Program-made: the position numbers and the translations under genes
From: Bryopsis sp. KO-2023
Taxonomy: Eukaryota > Chlorophyta > Ulvophyceae > Bryopsidales > Bryopsidaceae
Assembly: GCA_030272585.1 (NCBI GenBank)
Contig: BSYQ01000003.1
Coordinates: 4,464,001-4,528,000 of the forward strand
Reading direction: 5' to 3'
DNA length: 64,000 bases
The notes under the pieces: model-generated
Databases searched by the model: none
What the model was told of the DNA's origin: nothing
What the model saw: only the letters and a program-made list of their open reading frames with translations
Part shown: piece after piece, positions 48,448 to 57,735 of the stretch
Position numbering within the stretch: position 1 is the first letter of the stretch
Layout of the letters: the number at the start of each line of letters is the position of its first letter

Positions 48448-49687
48448 TCAACACGTTACACATGACGGGATTTTGCTGATTGTTAATTTGACACAAAGGA
48501 TTTTCGTGGTTTTTTTTTTGTGGTTTTTTTTTGTTCGTGTGTCACCTTCTGTCTCTGAGAAGGGGAAAAAATATATATATATCTACCGTTTGGGGGGGAA
48601 GGGGGGGGGGGGAGAGTGGAAGATTGATGGTTTTAATTTTTGCAGGGATGTTTTGGTACCACCAAAAAGAAAGAATAAGAAGAGGGTGTCCCAGTTGGTG
48701 TGAGAAAAAGAGAAAAAAAAAGAAGAAAACTCATACTCTAAATTGTGTTTTTTTTGGGTTGATTCGACCTTGGTGGAATTTCTTGTAGGTGATTGATTCT
48801 TAAGGGATACAGAAAAAGAAAAAGAAAAAAAATGAGGGGAAGGAAAAAGTGGGGAAAGGGCAAAGGGGGGTGGGGGTTTAATAGATATTCGTGGGAAGGA
48901 CAGTTAACAGAAAAAACAAAAAAACAGAAAGGAAGGGAAGATAATATCGCGCACAGTTCCAAAGAGTGCATTTTTGTTTTGTACGAATTTTAATTCCCGA
49001 AGCAGCGAGAGAAGGCGATAAGCAGCTGCCGGGAAGTTGCTCGCCGCAGCTTGGCAGAAGAAAAAAACAGGTTGAAAAAACTGTGTATCCTCGGCAGGGA
49101 ATGGATGAAATTCTCCTGTTAGTTTACACTTTTTGAAATTGTTATTACAATTATTGTACCGTGAGTCGCAATTGGTCCGCCCTATCCTTGCCTCTCCACA
49201 TCTCATTTGTATGTTGAGCACCAGCCCCACCATCACAAGCCCCACCACCAGTTCAGTCCAGCTGTGTCCATTGCAGGGAGCACAGTATGCCAAAAATAGT
49301 TTTGAGCAGCTGTGGCATATTTCCCCAACAGGCTGCCTCAACTGATGTCCCCATCAGAACCTCATGGTAACACATTTCATATTTTGGTAAAAAACCTTCT
49401 TGGAAATTGTTGATCCAGAATCCACACAACCTCCCAAGGTGGCCCTCACCATCAAGTCATTGAGCAAAATCACAATCATTCATTCTTTTTCAAAAAACCA
49501 AAAAAAAGCAAAACACTCGCAGTCCCAACAAGACGAGTTGGCCAGTCTGCCAAACGCACAATGGATGACGTTTTCAGAAATCCACATCACACAGTCCCAC
49601 TTTTTCGTAGAGGATGAAACTGTACCAAGGAAAAAAGGGGGGTGGTGTGTGTGGAACCCGAGCAACGAAACCGAATAGCTGACGACT
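47529..49687. other. 2.2-kb homopolymer desert between two genes
   Basis: Contains the DUF506 3' UTR and, from about 47660 to 48990, almost continuous A, T and G runs (T20 near 48425-48444, G runs near 48583-48612) with TA microsatellites at about 47750 and 48565. No gene. The last 700 bases are ordinary and should hold the SdhC promoter. Confidence 0.7.
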
Positions 49688-50971
49688 ATGGCGGGCGTTG
49701 GGAAGCGATTCTGCACAGTTTTGCGCGCTGCTTCTAAAGATGGCAGTCTCGAGCGCGCCGTAGCTCCGTTCGGATTCCAGTCGACGAGGTGGGTGGATGT
49801 CCACACCGAGGGATCATTGTTACTCGGGCTTTCTTACTATCGTTCGATCGAGCACAGCAATATGAAACGGCCGTATTTCGTCCCTTTTGTGCAGCAGGAA
49901 GATCGGAGGGGGTGTTCCGGAATTCTGGGGAAAGCCGTCCCCATACACAGAGGGGACCGATTTCCTGGGCACGCCAAAGAACCACATGGAGGTATGTCAT
50001 GGGGCTCGTTTTGTCGGTCGCCCTGTATTTTCGGTTCTTTTTTCCTCGAGTGCTGCTTGACGCTGGTTCGTTTCGTCACTTCGCCAGTTGGTTCACAAGC
50101 GTCCCTTATCCCCTGACGTCTTCGACATTGGAATGAAATCCACGCACTATGCTTTCCCTTTTGGCGCCATCTCTTCGGTCACCAACAGAGTCACGGGAGT
50201 CGTTCTATCTGGAGGTGAGCCCTCCATTCTCCACGTCCCTCCAGGGGTCAAACAACCCATCCACTGGTTTTTGACAGGATGGGTTCCTTTTCTTGAATCC
50301 CTGAAAGTGATTTGGTGATCAAACTTGTGAAAGGTTTTTGAATTGAACCCCTTCCTTTGCTTCAACGCATTATGTGGTGCATGTTGAACCAGCTGCTATG
50401 CGGGTTTTGTTTGAAATTGGATAATTATTGGGATTGTGAGCAATGAAAGTCTAAGTCGATGCTAATGGTTGCTATTCTTATTTGTCAGTCATGCACTAAG
50501 CAAGTGTATTTTGCCAACAAGTGAACAAAATCCTCGACACGTTCACTTTCATAGCCCAGCAATTCACCACCCAGCCCTGAAAAAAAAAAGAAAAAAACAA
50601 CTGGACAGCACCAGATCATAACCCTTGATCGAAGTAATGAACAAGTTTTTCCCAGGAATATATTTTGATATATTTTTTTACATGTAGGTGTTGCTGGGAT
50701 GGGGTTGTGTGCACTCAATGGGGTCGATGTGGGAGCTCTGGTGGATGCCTTCAAGACTTACTCCGTCATTGCCATTCCTACCAAATTTTGCGTCTCATAT
50801 TCGCTGATTTTCCATTACATGGGTGGCCTGCGCCATTTCTGGTGGGACTCCGCCAAACACGGAGATCAAGCCACCAAAGAGAGCCCTCTGGAAAAAGACA
50901 AGGTGGAATATCATTCCAAAATTCTGATGGGGGCCTCCACTCTGGCGGCTCTGGGGGTCACTTTTATGTGA
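49688..50971 (+). CDS. sdhC: Succinate dehydrogenase cytochrome b subunit (SdhC)
   Basis: Membrane anchor of respiratory complex II that binds heme b and ubiquinone. Four exons (49688-49788, 49895-49991, 50088-50214, 50688-50971) join in phase to 202 residues. The N-terminus (MAGVGKRFCTVLRAASKDG) is basic and suits mitochondrial import. The diagnostic segment is KRPLSPDVFDIGMKSTHYAF, then SSVTNRVTGVVLSGGVAGMG in helix 1. Helix 3 has SLIFHYMGGLRHFWWDSAKH with the heme-ligand region HxxxGxRHFxWD. It ends in a third helix with GASTLAALGVTFM. Nuclear location is notable because several algal groups keep sdhC in the mitochondrial genome. The second exon is recognised mainly by phase (YTEGTDFLGTPKNHMELVHK), so residues 34-66 are the least certain part. 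Confidence 0.92.
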
Positions 50972-51038
50972 ACAAAAAAGAGTGATGCAACAGGAAAGGG
51001 TCACTTTTATGTGGAAAAAAGAGTGATGAAACTGGAAA
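50955..51038. repeat. Tandem duplication spanning the SdhC stop codon
   Basis: Unit 50955-50997 contains the last codons and TGA stop of sdhC; unit 50998-51038 repeats it (GGGTCACTTTTATGTG...GAGTGATG) with small changes, and a third copy begins at 51039. In the second copy the TGA is TGG. Confidence 0.85.
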
Positions 51039-52122
51039 GGGTGATGGAGCTTCCAGGAAGGGCGAAGCAAGGGGGGGGAAAGCAACATCAAATTTGAGAT
51101 TGGTTGGGTTTGTTTTTAAGGTATGAAAGTGCGGTAGGACAAAAACAAAAGAAATCACTTTTTTTTGGGGGGGGGACCCAGCACCTGTCACTATGAAAAA
51201 AGTAAGGAAAAAGGGAGGGGGGAATGATACTAATGGATGGGCTGAAAACGAACAGTTGAGAGGGGGGGGAAGTATCGAGGCATTCTTGAGGACTGTGCAT
51301 CCGTACATGCATGCATAAAAAGAAGAAATGAATCTTAGTGTATTTTGTTGCCTTGATGATCGGTTCTCATGATTCCCAGACGGGGGGTAGGCTTTGTCAT
51401 GCAATAATGACTGAAGCAAATTTGTATTCTCATGAACACAATTTATGAGGCTTTTTTTTCCCTGTCGGGCGGCTGTTTCTTTTGATCATCCTTATCCACA
51501 TGAACAAAAGAAAAAGGTGCTTTGTGGTATTGTTTTCTATTACTGTTGCCCCCAAAAAACAACAGAGTATTGAAATTAAAATGAAATGCAAAAGGAATAT
51601 GTACTGCAAGAAACAAGAAAAGCAGATAAGGAGGCTCCCTTTCCCTTACAGAAAAATACAGGGGGATCCCCATCATAGTTCTGTTTCAAAATGACTATCT
51701 CAGTTGTGCACTCCAGTTACAAATTCCCCTGGGGGAAAGAAAATTTTAATACAGCAAGGCATGCTCAAAAAAAACCATCCTGTTGCTCGAATCGATAATC
51801 ATAATCAAACCACACCACTCATCTTCCAACCCACAGAAAGGCATTCGGTTTGTACTCTCCTCTTCCCCTATTTCAACCTTAACTATTTCACCACCCTCCA
51901 TCCAGAAGTCTATTTTTGTTGGCGTCGCGGCCCCCCGTATGAGTTTCGCAGCCGTGGCTGCGGCAGGCTCTGCTTTAGTCTTTTTCGATCGGCGGCCTCT
52001 TTTCGAGGTTGCTCGTAGCCCCCCGTGGTGCTGTGCATGTTTGTCTCCGGCATGTTTGTCTCCGACCTGGGCTCCTTTGGTGGTACACCCTCGATCGTCA
52101 AAATCGGAACTTTCCGCACTCC
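51039..52122. other. Spacer with unresolved frames
   Basis: Contains a T8/G9 junction at 51159-51175 and a G9 run. Three frames over 51750-52230 are open on opposite strands (one ends RLRNSYGGPRRQQK on the minus strand). None has supporting splice signals, so I leave them unassigned. Confidence 0.4.
51159..51175 (+). repeat. T8/G9 homopolymer junction
   Basis: Intergenic example of the polar junction, downstream of sdhC. Confidence 0.85.
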
Positions 52123-52631
52123 TCAAGGCGAAGAAGTTTTTCCAGAGCTACGGCTTGTGCGCATTCGCTTCCTTGGTCGAAGGCAAGCGGATATCAACTG
52201 CGCGCAAAAAACAAAGACAGTAACTTCCAGGGGTGATTGGAAACGCGGTATCGAGAAAAAGAAGGCCAATCAGAGCAGAAACACGACGAGACAATAACAA
52301 GAGTCCAGGGTATACCTCGACTGTTCTTTCTCGGATCTCCTGATCTTTTTTCGTGTCCTGTTGAAAAGTAAAGCAACAACGTTATTACTCCACCAAGTTG
52401 GGAAAGAATCCCACGTAAAGCAAAGTTCCTTAGTCCCGTCATCAAAAACAACACCACAAAGCAACGCCAAAAGCAAAACAAAAGAGAACTCGATCGAAAA
52501 GCAAAGCGACATACCACGTTCTCATAGAGATGAGAGATGTCACCGAAAGCCTTTCGAGCTCGTTTCCGTTTGGGGCCCGGCATGTTTTCACTGTTGAGCT
52601 GGACGACTGGGTTTTCCTTGTTTTCGCCCAT
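52123..52631 (-). CDS. KEN-box microprotein, possible cell-cycle regulator
   Basis: Three minus-strand exons (52631-52515, 52357-52316, 52197-52123) with strong splice signals (donors GTATGT and GTATAC, pyrimidine-rich acceptors) give 77 residues. It opens MGENKENPVVQLN, with a KEN triplet, then the basic run PGPKRKRARKAFGDISHLYE. RKAFGDIS resembles the R-x-x-L-G-D-I-S/G-N segment of mitotic cyclins and other APC/C substrates. It ends with a short basic tail (RPRKRMRTSRSSGK). Both degron-like motifs in one small basic protein suggest APC/C-controlled turnover and a nuclear role. This is inference from motifs; I cannot place it in a family, and the third exon could be longer if another splice site is used. 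Confidence 0.42.
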
Positions 52632-52926
52632 TTGATTTGGCCGTATGCTCTTCAGAAATGGCTACCGCGGACACCGATAACGAAGATCAAAGAAACTACC
52701 AAAGACGCGAGTGGAGAATACCGTTGGCTCCGGCGGCTATTTCAATCATTTTTGCGCGCGAAACCAATCTAATTCCGTCGGACACCTGAAACGATTGGGC
52801 GGGCGAGCAACAAGCGCTGAAAGGACGTGTTTCTGGCAAACCGCACCAAAAGTGATCAACTTCCACACCCATTCGACAGTGAGTGGACCACACTTCTGCA
52901 AGTTTCTTGTTCGGTTTTGGCTTTTA

Positions 52927-53034
52927 TGTCATCGGTCGCGATGACGGACAGGGATGACCAAGTGGCGGATTTGCGAAGCTCGATGCGGATCAACAACAGC
53001 CAGAACAAAAAGGCGCTCAAGAAGTTCGGTGAAG
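52927..53034 (+). CDS. Possible first exon of an unassigned gene
   Basis: From the ATG at 52927 the frame reads MSSVAMTDRDDQVADLRSSM, then a basic helical stretch (NNSQNKKALKKFGE), ending at a strong donor (GTAAGA at 53035). A phase-compatible exon with a very good acceptor starts at 54876 (VPYQSQPPTSQPPLRLSASQ, stop about 140 bases on). That would need a 1.8-kb intron, longer than any other here. Divergent from the KEN-box gene. Function unknown. Confidence 0.28.
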
Positions 53035-55399
53035 TAAGAGCTGGATCGATTCTCATCTGCATCGGTTAGCGACTTTCGTCAGTCGTCAGACTCCTGGACG
53101 TTTTTATTCATTTGTTTTCGAGAGAAAACGGACGTTCATTCTCTTTTTTCAAGTTTTCTGGCTCTATTTTTCCCAGCATGAACTTGTTTTTTTGCCGATT
53201 CTGGATGAAAATAATGGTGACATTCTTAAAATTACATTTGTTGGCTGATTTGGCGAATTGTTTGAAGACTTTTGAAGTGTGTGTGTGTGTGTGTGGAAAC
53301 AAAATGCTTTCATTTGAGACAAACGTTTTCCCCCTCAGTCCCTCCCCCCCCCCGGGCTCCTAGTTTCATTACCATACACGGATGAACCTGTTGTCATGAT
53401 GAGCTCAATGATGACTGTGCTTTGAAAATCTAGTGGGAAGAAACAAGTGCAGGGTTATTTCGTTTTTCTCTTTTCTTGAGTTTGGTTACTGGGTTTGTCT
53501 TCTTTGGGCGGTTCATTCATGGCTTCAAATATCAACTGCAATTCAGAGACTGGTGAAACAACATCGATATGTTCACTGCTGGGACACATTTTCATAGAAG
53601 ACCACCCCACCTTGATTGATTGATCTGCTGCTGAGTGTGTGGTGGTAGCCACCAGGAGAATAATTCATAACAGTAATAATAACTGAACTTGACTTTCTTA
53701 ACAGTAACAGTAATAAGAATTTGCTCCAAAAGTACAACAACAATATTCACTCCAGGTTTACAATTAGGCACATCCAGCAAAAACAAATGGTGCAATTTAC
53801 CTTAGATGTGAACATTCCCCTTCATCACCCGAGAAATCTGTAAAAATATTTTTGTACACAACCACACACACAAGAAAAACAAAAGTACATTCCCAGTTCT
53901 ACAGCGAACGGTGTCTGAATCACCATTAATTATTCCATCTCATTAGAGAAAAAGGATCTTCCATAGTCAGATATGCTACCCAAAAGAAAAAAAAAAACAT
54001 ACAGTCCTTTGCAAAAGAAAAACTCGCTCCTCCGAGTGGCAAAAAAAAAAAAAAAAAGAATTTTCAACATAGTAACATGAAAAAGGAAACCCATCGCGAA
54101 AAAAAAAATGCTGGGGCCGGGGTGGTGACAGTTTTAATCAACTGTTTTTGAGATCCATTCCCCTTTTCCTACCCTTCCCTCCACCTCCCCCTTTATCCAC
54201 TCCCTTACACAAGCTTTTCTCCCCCCCCCCCCTCCCTTTTTTTCCTCTTTATGTTCACTAAATTTTGTTTTTCTTCTTCCACATTATGTTAATATTCTTT
54301 TTTCTCCTACAAGTTCTTCTTTTAAAATTTTTTTTCACGTCCATGTTATTATTTCAGAAAGACACAAAAAAAAACAAAAAATCATAAAACTGTCGTGTTT
54401 TCTCTTGGTCTTGTCAATTTGTTCTAAGGGGTTCAAAACGCATGCGTGGTAGCCATGCTGGTTCTTAACAATAATTCTTTCTTTCTTTCTTTCAGTTTTT
54501 TTTTTTCTGTTCGATTTTGGGTTGAACCCAACCCAAAATGCTTCCTACATGCACATCGGCAAGGTCAATCCACAGCCCTGAAATGTTGGGTCAGCATCGA
54601 AGGGCAGCAAATTGCAAGAAACCTTGGGGCCGCTGCAAAACGTCAAAACACCCCCACACGGTCAAAAGAAAAATACCATCAACAACAGCAATACAAACAA
54701 CAAACTGGCAGTATTATTCTTTGCTTAGTGACCGGTCAGCCCAGATGCCAACACATTTGAACCAAAAAACTAAATCAAGTCGAAAAAATCCACAAAAAGA
54801 AATCAAGTTTTTGTACAGCTGCTGATTCTGTGTGGAGTGATCCAGGATTATTGTTTTTGTTCGTTTACGTATCAGGTTCCTTACCAATCGCAGCCTCCGA
54901 CATCCCAACCCCCACTACGACTCAGTGCTTCGCAACAGTTCCCTGCAAAAAACCAACCGCTGGCATCATCACCTCCAAAGAAAAGTTCTGATGCGATTTT
55001 CCTTGTGCGATTGTCATAATTATACATTTAAACAATTTTTGTTATTTTTTACAGATAACCTTTTTCATGGCATGTTATGGACCAAAAGGGATCCCACACC
55101 CTTTGGCACAATCAGCCGTGATAATAAGTTTACAACTGTTCTTGTTCCTTAAATCACCACATGTAACCGTTCTGTCTGACATAACCTCAGTCAGTCATAT
55201 CATGGCAACTACGATGCCGTGTGCCAGATTACAAATCACAACAAGTGGCAGTGTCTAATTACACAGCTGATTCAGCAGCTGGTTTCGAAAAGAGATAAGC
55301 CCTTTTGGCTTGGTACAGTAATGTGCAATCAAAAGCATGGGTATCAATTCACACACATCCATTCATTAACAGATTGAGATATGAGCATCATAGGCAAAC
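53035..55399. other. Homopolymer-rich stretch holding uncertain exons of both flanking genes
   Basis: Minus-strand exon candidates for the secreted-protein gene are 53837-53801 (phase-compatible) and the segment ending at 53455, whose best frame reads HIDVVSPVSELQLIFEAMN and stops after a Lys-rich tail; the phase between the two does not resolve. A plus-strand exon candidate starts at 54876. 53960-54380 is A, T and C runs. Confidence 0.35.
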
Positions 55400-56230
55400 C
55401 TGAGTGTCCATCAAAGCAGTTTCGCATGAATGCACTCTCCATTTCATGATTTCGGCAAATATCTGAAAATAACACATCCCCACCCCACCCCAAAAATAAA
55501 GCGTCATTGAACGATGCAAATGTTGAATACACAGGCTGAGAAAATTACAGTTTTCATTATCAACCATGACAGAAAGTTTTATGGAAATGTGTTGATGTGA
55601 CCTTGAATCGATGGCTGGTTTTCTTACCATCACATATGCCTCCTTTTCCATCCAGCACCTGATTCATAATCGGCAATATGACATCTTCTCTAATTTCCCG
55701 TAGCTGAAATACAAGCAATTCACATCAAATTCCATATCAAGGAAATCTGACCCGCCAGGCTCAAATCACATAGAAATTCAGGAAAAAAATAAACAAACAG
55801 ATGCACAATTAACACCCCCTTTTTTTTGGGAAGGGGGGGGGGGGAGCAACGAGAAAATGCCCCCAGAGGTCGCGGGGAAACTCACATTGGGCTCGTTTGT
55901 TTCTCCTCCTGGCCAGAAAAATTGCTTCTGCCGACCAAGAGAAAAATCATGTGGTTGATAAACCTCCCTCAAGGGTGTCGCTGTGAAATCCCTGATAACT
56001 TGCACGAAATTATGCATTGCTGGTGCCCTGACAACTCTCGTCGCTCGGACCTCAGCTTCGGTCAGCAGCTTTCTAGATATTGGGTTACCACTCCCGCTGT
56101 CGTGGGTCGGGCTCAATCGGGGCAGTCCTAAGTTTCCCCGTAATTCCGGCTCCGTTTTCTCAGCCGATACTTGAATTGGAGACTGCGTTGTTGCGATCGA
56201 CACAATCGCTAGCAACGCAACGGCCAGCAT
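55400..56230 (-). CDS. Putative secreted cysteine-containing protein (3' end unresolved)
   Basis: Three well-supported minus-strand exons, 56230-55886, 55703-55628 and 55462-55400, join in phase (115, 25 and 21 codons), with one or two further exons expected down to 53455. It opens with a classic signal peptide, MLAVALLAIVSIATTQSPIQ, then a Pro/Ser/Gly-rich linker and a conserved-looking block FVQVIRDFTATPLREVYQPH, FFWPGGETNEPN. The next exons read LREIREDVILPIMNQVLDGK and DICRNHEMESAFMRNCFDGH, with cysteines that could pair outside the cell. I do not recognise the family. An in-frame ATG at 56476 would add 82 residues that include another hydrophobic stretch (CVFFLAVLTIFSL); I prefer 56230 because it starts exactly at a signal peptide. 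Confidence 0.55.
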
Positions 56231-56480
56231 GGCGTCTTGTGTTAAAACGAATATCACTTTGGAAAAGTCTCGTTCAAGGGGGCATGGGAAGGGTTGCATA
56301 AGTCGGGGAGATTTCTGAACGGTACGGTGGCGTCGTTTGTTTTCTTGACAGATCGTTTGCTCATATTCAAAACAGCTCCCACGGTGCAAGGAAAATATGG
56401 TTAAAACGGCTAAGAAAAACACACATTCGATTCTCCTAACACAGACGTTGCAACCCAGAACCCACACCCTCCCCATTCTT

Positions 56481-57219
56481 TCACACCCGATTGTTTTCTA
56501 AAGCTTCCTTCAAAGAACGGCTGCACGCCTCCATCAAATTATCCGCAGGTCTACCTAAATCGCCGCACTGGCGCTCTAGACGTTTAGCAACAGGATTCAA
56601 GTTTCCAGTGAATTCAGCTATTCTTTCGTTTCGGTCAATATCTATTGCATCATCCACCCCAGAAACCCGTCTCCCTTCCACGACAGAGTCGACATCCTTG
56701 CAGTGAATGCTGGATCCCACGATCGTCCGCCGAAAGCGGTTTCTACTTGAATTTCCGCCGATGAGGTCGGAGTAGCTACCACCCCTTATGCCATGACGCG
56801 AACTCTAGAAAACAGAAATCAGTCACACGCTCTCATGCGGTTTGCCGCCGACAAGTTTCGGGCACTCGCTCTCAATCAATACATAGCATGAAAACTTCAG
56901 CTTCAGCTTTTGTGCTTATCAAGGGCCTTACCTCTGTGGATAGTCCCGACCCATTAAAAGATTTTTCGGAGCAATGATATCCAGGCACTATGGTTTTATC
57001 GGTCCGCGAGCGGATGGATGCCGGAGCATCATCCCGCGCGACTGTGCGACCACCGGAACCGTGGCTCGTTTCGGAAAGGGAGGGAAGAGATAGCGCCATA
57101 TCTGATCTCGTTTCATCTATCCTCTGCACGAAAATTTCACCATACCCTGAGCTCCACTCCGATTTGTCCGTTGCAGACCCCGGGCTGGCGTCCTTTCCCC
57201 TGTTAATGACCAAGCGCAT
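56481..57219 (-). CDS. Unassigned 203-residue protein
   Basis: Two minus-strand exons, 57219-56932 and 56804-56481, join in phase across an intron with a strong donor (GTAAGG) and acceptor, giving 203 residues. The first half is Ser/Asp/Arg-rich and looks disordered (MRLVINRGKDASPGSATDK, LSLPSLSETSHGSGGRTVAR). The second half ends in a likely helical domain (IDIDRNERIAEFTGNLNPVA, LERQCGDLGRPADNLMEACS, SLKEALENNRV). No membrane segment or signal peptide. Family not recognised. Its stop lies 250 bases from the preferred start of the secreted-protein gene on the same strand, so the two are close tandem neighbours. Confidence 0.55.
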
Positions 57220-57735
57220 CTTGTGTCTCTATGCGGTTGAGTCGTCAGTGCTCACGGAACCTTCTGGCGCATAAAATAGGGAAACAACAACAGAAAGTAT
57301 GCCGAGATGCTATCAATATTGCTTGCAGGTCCATTGCCGCCGCCTTGGTTCCTGAGGGTCATCGTGTTGATATGACCGAACCCCCAATCCCTTGGCGACG
57401 GAGATGAAACGTACGTCGCAGTGACCCGACAGGGCAGCCAGCGAATTGCAAATTTCTTGGATTCAGTGAAAATAAAATCCTTGGTCAGTTCGTTGGACGT
57501 GGAAACACTTCTGGAGTGTTATGTGGGAAAAGACGGTGTGAAACTGGGGGTTCCAAGAATTGCAACGAACATCCCCAGGACACTGTCGTTTCAGGGACAA
57601 AAGTTTGTCTTCTCATAGCTCGGCTCTTTGCACAATCGCAAAACACACGAAGGTTGCCTTGTATCCGCAAACGGCAAGAAAACTAAGGCGCATCGAATGA
57701 ACTAGGAGGACGCTGCGCACACAACGGCCAAGATA
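57220..57735. other. Divergent spacer with a possible orphan exon
   Basis: Between the minus-strand 203-residue gene and the plus-strand membrane-protein gene. The plus strand 57378-57618 is open and protein-like (SQRIANFLDSVKIKSLVSSL, LLECYVGKDGVKLGVPRIA), without a start codon. It may be a coding remnant or the last exon of an unrecognised gene; nothing upstream joins to it convincingly. Confidence 0.3.

Noticed and set aside
48341-48788. Open frames in the homopolymer desert
   Set aside because: Strings of Phe, Lys and Gly from runs; no coding signal.
51746-52126. Basic minus-strand frame (TSKRGRRSKKTKAEPAAATA) as part of the KEN-box protein
   Set aside because: Joining it would need a 30-base intron or a frame change; other frames on both strands are equally open.
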